Shown piece after piece: positions 1 to 7,500 of a stretch of 16,117 nucleotides of DNA; positions within the stretch are counted from its first letter, which is position 1; each line of letters starts with the position of its first letter. The stretch spans positions 1 to 16,117 of the forward strand of contig SCTL01000808.1 of the NCBI GenBank assembly GCA_004297495.1, given 5' to 3'. The position numbers and the translations under genes were made by a program. The stretch is from Verrucomicrobiota bacterium (GTDB lineage Bacteria > Verrucomicrobiota > Verrucomicrobiia > Limisphaerales > JADLHS01). Under the pieces are notes generated by a model. It was not told the origin of the DNA. It saw only the letters and a list, made by a program, of their open reading frames with translations, and did no database searches.

Positions 1-2
1 CT

Positions 3-464
3 GTGGGAAATGGCTGGGGCCGCCCTATCAGCATGAGCAGCGGCATGGACTATTGGGTCGGCAGTTGGGTTGACAGCGGCAACGGAGTTCAACTGCACCA
101 ATTCACCGGTGCCTGGGCTCAGATCGGCGGTATCGGCTCGTTTGCGGGAGGCCCAGCGTTGCCCGGGCTTTCAATCACCAAGGATGCCACCTCCCTTACC
201 ATCACGGCGCCCTTTGCGTCGCTCGGACTTGGCGTTGGCAACAGTTTCTTCTTTGACGTTTACACCAGCGGCGGCGGCGGGGGCGATAGCGCCGTTGACG
301 CCTTGGCGAATCCAAGTCAGTCCATATCGGACTGGAGCGTTCCCTACAATTCCGGCGGACTGGTTGATTCCTACACAATCACGCCCGTGCCTGAACCTGC
401 GGTCGCCATGTTATTTGGCCTCGGCAGCTTGCTGGTGATTCAGCGCGCCCGCCGGCGGCAGTAA
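3..464 (+). CDS. PEP-CTERM sorting domain protein, 5' end cut by the window edge
   Basis: This is the C-terminal part of an exported surface protein. The frame is open to the first base, so the GTG at position 3 is probably an internal valine rather than the start. The last 25 residues carry a full PEP-CTERM signal: VPEPA with P130-E131-P132, a hydrophobic segment (AVAMLFGLGSLLVI) and a basic tail (RARRR). Proteins with this signal are handled by an exosortase, usually as part of a biofilm or exopolysaccharide system; no exosortase gene is in the window. The visible part is a Gly/Ser-rich beta-type domain with a TSGGGGGDSAVDALANP stretch, and I do not recognise it as an enzyme. It reads away from the glycosidase genes and ends in its own terminator, so it is probably not co-transcribed with them. 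The PEP-CTERM call is firm; function is unknown. Confidence 0.85.
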   Translation: MGNGWGRPISMSSGMDYWVGSWVDSGNGVQLHQFTGAWAQIGGIGSFAGGPALPGLSITKDATSLTITAPFASLGLGVGNSFFFDVYTSGGGGGDSAVDALANPSQSISDWSVPYNSGGLVDSYTITPVPEPAVAMLFGLGSLLVIQRARRRQ

Positions 465-482
465 TCGCTTTCCGTTTTCTCA

Positions 483-515
483 GAGCCGTTCCGAGAGCAA
501 CGGCTTCTTTGTTTT
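483..515 (+). terminator. Rho-independent terminator after the PEP-CTERM gene
   Basis: A 7-bp perfect stem, AGCCGTT (484-490) with AACGGCT (499-505), extended by one G-T pair, has an 8-base loop and is followed by TCTTTGTTTT. It starts about 20 bp after the stop codon, which is where an intrinsic terminator is expected. Confidence 0.8.
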
Positions 516-701
516 CAGGACCGGCTGTTGAATACTCGATGGAGGCGAGCTTGCTCCGGGGCTGCAAACGGATTCATTCGTCAAAATGAAGTCAGTCGAA
601 GTCAACCGCAGACTACCTGACGCTTCGCTCCCTTCGCCTGCAATCTGTTCAATCAACTCCTGTTTCCAAGGCTCACAAAGAAGGGCGACGCGTGAAGCGA
701 A
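516..701. other. Intergenic, convergent 3' ends, nothing clear
   Basis: This lies between the terminator of the plus-strand gene and the stop codon of the minus-strand GH13 gene. I see no gene, RNA or clear hairpin ending in a T/A run for the minus-strand transcript. CGCTTC/CCCTTC (621-635) could pair weakly with GAAGGG/GAAGCG (680-699), which would place a loose structure just after the GH13 stop, but it is interrupted and has no U tract. Confidence 0.4.
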
Positions 702-3700
702 TTAGGGCGCAATCTTCACCCGGTAGAACCGTTGCGCGTTGGTCGCGCCGGCATCGAGGTAAGTCGCGGTCGTCCCCAGTCCGGTGATCGTGCCGCTCAA
801 GGGCGCGAAGCCGGTCAGCAAGTCCGGCGTGGCGTGGACTTGATACGTTTTGCCCGAAACGCTTGACCAGGTGAGCAGGTTTCCCGTGGACAAACTCAGG
901 ATGCGCAGGACGGAATTTGCGTCCAACGGATTCGTTCCCGCAATCGCCTCCGCGCCGTTGCTCATGCCGTCGCCGTCATTGTCGGCGCTCGGGTCGAGCA
1001 GAATTGTGCCGGAAGAAATTCCACTGAATGAACCTTCGATGCCCGCGTTGTTGATGGCGCTGACGCGCGCGTAGAGGGTTTGCCCGTAACTGCCGCTCGC
1101 GTTTTGCGACGTGCCGGTCAAGGTGCCGTTGAACACATTCGAGCCGCCGGGCGTCGTGCCGATGATGACGTGATAGCCGCTCACGCCGCCATCGGGGTCG
1201 CTGATGGCGGTCCAACTGAACGTCACGTTAGTACCGACGACATACGCGGCGGCGACGGGTGTCGCGGGGGCAGCGGGCGGGGTCACGTCATAGAGTTTGA
1301 GATACTGCGCTTCAAACGGATCGGTTGCCCAGGCTGCGTCGGCCGCGGGAACTTTCTTCAACAGCACGAACAATCCGTTGTTGAGCAGGTTGGTGCCGGA
1401 AACATTTCCGGGGATAAGCCAGTTGTTGCGGCGATTGCCGTCAATCGCAGTATAGGCCGCGATATTCTTTACGTTGTAAGTGCGGTTGGATTTGATGCCG
1501 AAAAGGTTCGCGCCGTTCTGCGCGATGTTGACGTTGAAATTGCCCTGCTGATTGTTGTTCCGGTCGAGATTGGCGAACGCGAAGACGACGTCGGTGAAAT
1601 TCGGCGAGGCGTTGGCGGTTTCGTATTTCGCGACGGAATGAATCTGCGGTTGCGCGCCGCTCCCGCCAGTTTGATCCAGGTAGTAACGATTGGAACTGCG
1701 CAGCGCGCGGCTGAACTGGCGCGCTTGATTGATGCCGGCGTAAACGGGATAGAGTTGATCCAGGCCGTAGTTGCGGTTGACGGGCGCGAGGATCGGCTGC
1801 ATCGAGTTGTATTTCATGAAGTGCGGAATGGTTTTTCCGAAGTTCACCTGGTAACGATCAAAGCCGAAGGCGCGCGAGATGCCTTGTTCCTGCCCGTAGA
1901 AAATCATCGGCGCACCGTCAATCGTCGCGCCCACGGAGTAGCGGATGAGCGCCTGATACGGATCGTCATAATTCTCCTCGTCGTGCGACGTAGTGTTCAT
2001 CAGCACCAGGCCCTGACCGTAGGAAGTGCGACGGCTCTCGAACGCGTTGCGGTAGTCGCTCGCGTTCGCCGCGGACTTGAGCGCGAAGATGATGTTCTCG
2101 TTGAGCATGTCGAAGTGGCGGTTCGAGCGATAGGTCACCGCGCCGCCATCGAGCGATTCGCTCATGAAAACAAAATCCCATTTCCGCGCACGCGTCTTGT
2201 TGATGATGTATTCCCAGCATTGCGGCGGCAGACCCTGGCCGAAGTCCGCGCGCAAACCGTCAATGCCCTTCGCCGTGAGACTTGCGGGCGTGCCGTTGGT
2301 GCAACCGGTCTTGTCGAGCCAGTAAAGGATATAGTCGGCGAAATAGCGCCAGACGTTCTGCGTGACGGTGTCGAAGTGACCGTTGCCGTCGCCGGAGGAA
2401 TTTTCGCTGCCGATGCTTTTGTCGAACCAATCGCTCTCGTTCAATTGCGCGCCAGTGGAACTGGAGTTCGCCCACAACGCGGCGTAGCGGCCAAAATAAA
2501 TATCCTTCACGTCGTTCCATTTGCCGAAGTCGTAACGATCCGGCGCGTTGGCGATGTTGCCCGTGCCGGAGGCGCGCATGTCGTAGGCGTCGGTGCGGGA
2601 ATAAACGCGCGCCTCGCGATTGCGGATTTCGTCGGTGGGCTGCCAGTTGTTTGGATTGCCCGCGCCGCCCCAGTAGTAAACTCCGCTGGCCGCCAACTCG
2701 GCGTCGTAGGCGGTGTGATTGAACGCGGCATCCAACATGATGCTCACGTTGGCGTTGTCGGCGGCGGCGATGAAGTTGGTGAACTCCTGCATCGCCGCGC
2801 CGCGCGTGTTGGCCTTGCTCATCAGCGGATTGATCTCAAAAAAGTTTTTCACGGCGTAAGGACTGCCGACTTCGTAGGGCAGGCCGGTGTCCGGATCGGT
2901 GAAGCGTCCCTCAATGCCGTTCGGATGAATCGGCTGAAACCACAACCAGTTCACGCCGAGGTTCGTGACGTAGTTCAAATTGAACTTCGCGTTCGTGGCG
3001 TTGTAAGCACGCGAGCCCGGTCCGTCGTAAAGATCGGTGAACGTGCTGCGCTCGGATTGTGAGATGCCCTGCGACTCGACGTTGATGGCGTTCAACTCGT
3101 AGAGCACGATGTCGCGGGACTTTTTGGGCGAGACGACGACGGCGTGATCGCGGCGGCCATTGCTGGAATACCAGAACCAGTTGGTGTTGCCCGTGACTTT
3201 GTAACGCGCGGTGAGCCGATACGCGCCGGTCTTCTGCGCGTTTAACGTGAGCGAATACTGGCCGGGCGTGCCGGTCGTCGTCATCGGGTAAGCCTGATAA
3301 TAATTCGTCCCGTCGTTCGCCACGATGCTGTTGCCGTCCGGGCCGACGATGCCGTCCTCGATGCCATCGCCGTTGGCGTCGAGCGTGGCGCGGTCGCGAC
3401 GGTTCACGTTGGAGAATATTTCCGCGAGCGTGAGATTCGAGGCGTTCGGCGTGAAGAGAAGGTTCAGCGGCACGAAATCGCCGGCAACTTCGTCCACGAA
3501 AACGTGCGTCGTGGTGTAGTCGGCGTTGACATTATTCACGGTCAGCACCGGATCGCCGACCGTGCCGAGCGTGTAGCTGAACACGGCGTTGTTCGTGCCG
3601 GCGACGTATTCGGCAAATTTCTCTTCGCTGTTCGCACTGTGCCAGAGGCTGAGTTTGTATTTCAACGTGGTGTATTGCGCGACGTTCGAGATCGTGCCGT

Positions 3701-4493
3701 GCCACCACATCGCGTTGCCGGCCTGGCTCGGATCGTTCTCGCGATGATCGAAGCTCATCGTGGCGACTTGCGTCGTGTTGCTGCCGAAACCGAGCGATCC
3801 AACCGGCGTCGAGCCGTCCGTGGTGAAATAAATCCGCCCGTTGTCCGCGTAACGCGAGGCGAGCGAATCATCCTTGCCGATGTAACCGGCCTTGAGCCAG
3901 CACTCGATGTTGCTGACGCTGGCGTTCGTGCCCTGGGTGACCACGCGATTGCTGCCGTGATAGAGCCACGCGCAGCGATTGCGCAGGGTGAACGGACTGG
4001 CCTGCGCGGTTGCATTTGTGCCGGTGGTCGCGCCGCCTTTGTCGCCGAAACCGGCGGGCGCGTAAATGAAAGTGTTGCTGACGTTGTTCCCGCCGTCGAA
4101 CGTGAGATACAGATAGTATTGAATGACTTCGTTCGTCCCGAAGGCGGACGTGTTGAACGTGGCTTTCCAGTATTGATTGTTCGGGCTCGGCCCGCCATTG
4201 AGATAGAAACCCAGCGCGTTGCTGCTCCATGAACCTTGCGTCGCTCCTTTGTAAAAAAGCCAGCCGCCGGTCTGGTTGGCCGTGCCGTAGGAGTTGCCAA
4301 ATTTTTGCACGCCGGAATAAATCGTGATGGTGTTCGTAGTGCTAAACTCGAACTCCGGGCCGCACATGTTGGTGCCGCTGAGATCGCCAGCATTGTCCGG
4401 GATGTGCCAGGCGTTGGCGAGAATGGCGTGGGACTGAAAAGTTGAAAGCAGAAAGCAGAAAGCAGCAAGGAGCGGACGGATGGATAGCTTCAT
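702..4493 (-). CDS. Secreted GH13 alpha-amylase-family enzyme with N-terminal beta modules and an FYR C-terminal module
   Basis: An extracellular alpha-glucan hydrolase or transglycosylase of family GH13, 1263 aa, far longer than a bare GH13 enzyme (450-600 aa). Residues 1-23 form a signal peptide (LLAAFCFLL core, cleavage near SHA). Residues about 30-455 are beta-rich modules, one of which (about 173-284, YFTTDGS near 222) matches a module in the adjacent GH13 enzyme. The catalytic barrel spans about 460-960 and shows all four GH13 motifs: I D588-AAFN-H593; II GLRAD with R748 and nucleophile D750; III acid/base E779 (MSES); IV SHDE with H837 and D838. A fibronectin-III-like domain follows (about 1075-1165), then a DNDGDG calcium-type loop and the tail QRFYRVKIAP. 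Region II continues DFGQ instead of the common DAxKH, so specificity is uncertain. HPNG and GSPYAVK motifs are shared with the small GH13 enzyme at 12904. It starts 37 bp after the upstream GH13 stop, so co-transcription is likely. The exact substrate is not determined. Confidence 0.93.
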   Translation of the reverse strand: MKLSIRPLLAAFCFLLSTFQSHAILANAWHIPDNAGDLSGTNMCGPEFEFSTTNTITIYSGVQKFGNSYGTANQTGGWLFYKGATQGSWSSNALGFYLNGGPSPNNQYWKATFNTSAFGTNEVIQYYLYLTFDGGNNVSNTFIYAPAGFGDKGGATTGTNATAQASPFTLRNRCAWLYHGSNRVVTQGTNASVSNIECWLKAGYIGKDDSLASRYADNGRIYFTTDGSTPVGSLGFGSNTTQVATMSFDHRENDPSQAGNAMWWHGTISNVAQYTTLKYKLSLWHSANSEEKFAEYVAGTNNAVFSYTLGTVGDPVLTVNNVNADYTTTHVFVDEVAGDFVPLNLLFTPNASNLTLAEIFSNVNRRDRATLDANGDGIEDGIVGPDGNSIVANDGTNYYQAYPMTTTGTPGQYSLTLNAQKTGAYRLTARYKVTGNTNWFWYSSNGRRDHAVVVSPKKSRDIVLYELNAINVESQGISQSERSTFTDLYDGPGSRAYNATNAKFNLNYVTNLGVNWLWFQPIHPNGIEGRFTDPDTGLPYEVGSPYAVKNFFEINPLMSKANTRGAAMQEFTNFIAAADNANVSIMLDAAFNHTAYDAELAASGVYYWGGAGNPNNWQPTDEIRNREARVYSRTDAYDMRASGTGNIANAPDRYDFGKWNDVKDIYFGRYAALWANSSSTGAQLNESDWFDKSIGSENSSGDGNGHFDTVTQNVWRYFADYILYWLDKTGCTNGTPASLTAKGIDGLRADFGQGLPPQCWEYIINKTRARKWDFVFMSESLDGGAVTYRSNRHFDMLNENIIFALKSAANASDYRNAFESRRTSYGQGLVLMNTTSHDEENYDDPYQALIRYSVGATIDGAPMIFYGQEQGISRAFGFDRYQVNFGKTIPHFMKYNSMQPILAPVNRNYGLDQLYPVYAGINQARQFSRALRSSNRYYLDQTGGSGAQPQIHSVAKYETANASPNFTDVVFAFANLDRNNNQQGNFNVNIAQNGANLFGIKSNRTYNVKNIAAYTAIDGNRRNNWLIPGNVSGTNLLNNGLFVLLKKVPAADAAWATDPFEAQYLKLYDVTPPAAPATPVAAAYVVGTNVTFSWTAISDPDGGVSGYHVIIGTTPGGSNVFNGTLTGTSQNASGSYGQTLYARVSAINNAGIEGSFSGISSGTILLDPSADNDGDGMSNGAEAIAGTNPLDANSVLRILSLSTGNLLTWSSVSGKTYQVHATPDLLTGFAPLSGTITGLGTTATYLDAGATNAQRFYRVKIAP

Positions 4494-4521
4494 GATTTCA
4501 ATTTTCTGCTTTCAGCTTTCA
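4443..4521 (-). promoter_or_regulatory. Long imperfect inverted repeat enclosing the GH13 start codon
   Basis: Three tandem copies of the heptamer GAAAGCA (4444-4464), inside the signal-peptide codons, face an opposite-sense array on the far side of the start codon (TTTCTGC at 4503-4509, then TTTCAGC twice up to 4523). Bases 4443-4461 pair with 4503-4521 at 18 of 19 positions, leaving a loop of 41 bases that contains the ATG (4491-4493). In the mRNA this would form a hairpin presenting or hiding the start of the downstream GH13 gene. The pairing is seen in the sequence; a role in translation is inference. The arms are repetitive, so slipped pairings are also possible. Confidence 0.45.
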
Positions 4522-4530
4522 GCTTTTGCC

Positions 4531-7500
4531 TCACGGCATGAGCTGGATGCGGTAAAACTTGTTCGTTCCGTCCGGAGCGTTGTCGTAATAGAACGACGAT
4601 GAACTGCTGGCCTGGATCAGCGGACTGAGGACGGTGAAAGGCGCGGCCAGGTTTGTGGTGGAGAGCACCTGATAATTCTTCCCGGCCACGCTGTCCCAGA
4701 CGACGAGATGATTGCCGTCCGACAATTCCGTGATGCGCAGCACGGAGCTGGCGTCGAACGGATCCGTGCCGGCGAAGATTTCGTTGTAGTCAGAGATGCC
4801 GTCGCCATCCGAATCGCCTGGGCGGACGATCACCACGTTGCGCGTGTCCTGGAGCTGGACCGCGAGATTCGAGTAGGTGACGAGGATCGTATTCGTGCCG
4901 GGCACGGTGGGAGTCCAGACGTAATTCACGGACTTCAGGCCGGTAGTGCAGCCGGAATTCAGGAACGTGTAGCTGCCTCGGGGCATCAATACGCCGTTCA
5001 CATAAATGGAGTAGAGACTCGAAGTGGCCGGCAGATTCGTGCTGTAACAGTTGCGGATGACGTAAGTGGCGTTGGTGGCTACCGTGAGAATCATCCCCTC
5101 CGTCGCCGGCGCGTTGATGAAGAGCGTGGACTGCGGCGCGTAGGTGTTGACGGTGCGGGTGAGCGTGGTGAAGCGGTTGGCGAACACGGCGCTGGTGGCT
5201 TTCTTCAAGCGGACATTGATCGTGGCGTTGCTCGACCCGGGCACGTTTAGATAATCGAAACGAAACTCCAGCGGATAGTTGGTATAAATCGCGGAGAGTG
5301 CCGCGTTGGGCGTGACGGCGGCGGCGGACACATAATGCGGCACACCGCTGATGTCGCCGTTGCCATTCGACTGACCGCTTTGCGCGTCGTCGTTCAACGC
5401 CGCGCTGTCCTGGATGTTGAACTCCACTCCGGTCACCGAGCTGTCGCCGCGCACGACGACGGTGTAGGTAGCGTTGGAAATGGAACTGCCGTCGGGCGTC
5501 GGAAACGCGATCACGCCGGCGGGCAGTCCGGCGTCATAATAGAATGTCTGCAAAAATGTGTTATACACGCCGGACTTCCCGCTGCGCGGCAGAAAGGAGC
5601 GCGAGCGCAGGATGTGATAACCTTCGCGCAGGCCGGTGATCGTGGTGTTCGTGTTGCGATCGTTGTGCAGCCAGACCGTGACGGTGGACGGGTTGAAGTT
5701 CGTGATGCCGAATTGCGTGAGGCCGTAAAGCTTCGAGTTGTCGGCATCGGCGATGGTGCCGATCCCATCCTTGTAGAGCGCGATCTTGTAACGCACCTGC
5801 ACGCCGTTGACCTGGTTGGAGCCGGGGATCGTGCCTTTGAACCAATCAATCGTGCTGTCGGCATTATCGTGGTTCATCCACGCCGCGGCCACGACGCGGG
5901 TCGAGCCTTTGCCGACGCCGAACGCGCCTTCCGGATTGCTGCCGTCGGTCGTGTAATAAATGTAGCAATGATTTGTCTGGAAGTTGTAGCCGACCTTGAC
6001 CCAGAGATCCACGGCTTGAGCCGGCGCGGGATTCGTCGGATTCATCTGCGTGGCCGGTCCGCCGCTAACGGTCGTGGTCGCGACGGGATCGTGATAAACC
6101 CAGGACGCCGTGGACGTGCTGATGTTCGTGCCGTTGCCGCTGCCATTGATAACCTGGTTCGTGCTGCCGGTCGTGTAGTAATAAGTTTCCGCGCCTGCCG
6201 AAGTGACGTTGTTGCGCAGACCCGTGTTCCTCGCCGCGAATTTTTCCGGGCCGTAACGGAGTTGCGACAACGCCTGCTCGTAACCGAGAAAAACATCAGT
6301 GGCTGCGCCGGGACGATTATCGCGGCGTTCGAGTCCAGTGAGCGGGCTGCCTAAACCCATCTGACTGTTGAGATCAACACCACCATCCAGCTTGGCGAGG
6401 ACGTTGGCGGCGGAAGCATCGCAGCGAAGCACGACGTCGAAGGGCGCGTTGGTCAGAATCGGAATATCAATCGCATAGGTGAGATTGGAAACATGCGTGC
6501 CACCGATGACGCTGCCGTTCGCATCCACGCTGCCGCGCATCTGAAACGGGTAGGCGGGATTGAAATTCGGATCGCCGTTCACGCCGTCGCGGCGGTAATT
6601 CGTGATCGTGGGAACGGGCGCGCCGCCTTGCCGGAACGTGATGGCATTGCTCACCACATTCGCGCGGCTCGCCTCGGGCCATTGATAGCCGTACATCACC
6701 CAACCGCCACTGGGTATGACCATTTCGACCGCGCCGCCGCCGGGCGGCGGAGTGCTGTTGACGAGCAGGAGACGATTCGCGGGCGTGCCGTCGTTGACGG
6801 TGGCGTTGGCGGAAGCGGAACTCGTCGTGGCGCTGTGAACGAGCAGCTTCGGCATCGCGCGATTCGCGCCGGGAGCTGAACTCGCCAGTTGCGTCAAAAC
6901 AGATCCCGGCGGAAAACCGACGCGCATGGCGTAGCCACGGGAGTTGCTCGGACTGGGATTGGAGTAATAGCCGTCGCTCAACTGCGCGATGCCATCATCG
7001 AAACTCACGTCACCGGGAAAACTCGTCTTGTTGTTCCCGGCGAAGAAGACGACCGTCGCGTCCGCGTTCGTGAACGCATCGCCGCCGCTGACATCGCGAT
7101 AATCGTAGCGTTCCCACGCCACGATGTTGCCGTCACTCCAGCGCGAGCGCGTGCCGCCGCGCGCGAGTTGATGATGGAGATACGCGACCTCGGGCATTTG
7201 ATTGTCACCGTATTGACCGAGGTAATTCGCGAGCGGCACGATGGGGAACGTGCTGGAATCATTGGGCGAGCCGGCATAAGTGTTGTTGTCGGAATAGATC
7301 ATCGGGACGCCCTCGTGCATAAAGTAAAAGGCGTTGTGCAACGCGCGATTGTTGACGCAGCACAAAGCATGATCCTGATCCTGCGCAAACTGCACGCCCT
7401 GGTTCGCGCCGTAACTCCCGATGTCGCGCTGATCCAGTCCGGAGCCGGAGCCGCCGCCCGCCCAACTGTCCACCGCGCTCCGCATCGGCGTGTTCAGCAG

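Noticed and set aside
621..699. Possible terminator for the minus-strand GH13 gene
   Set aside because: Pairing is interrupted with a loop of about 45 bases and there is no U run.
1080..3062. 660-codon open frame on the plus strand opposite the GH13 gene
   Set aside because: Its translation is Arg/Val/Ala-rich with no domain, and it lies antisense to a frame with all four GH13 motifs. Long antisense frames are common in GC-rich genes.
4444..4523. Heptamer arrays considered as a CRISPR or minisatellite
   Set aside because: Units are 7 bp with no spacers and one array codes for a signal peptide; a hairpin or slippage tract is the better reading.
4795..4830. DSDGDG loop considered as a dockerin
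   Set aside because: Only one calcium-type loop is present rather than the paired dockerin repeat, and no cohesin is seen; it fits a thrombospondin-3-like loop before the FYR module.
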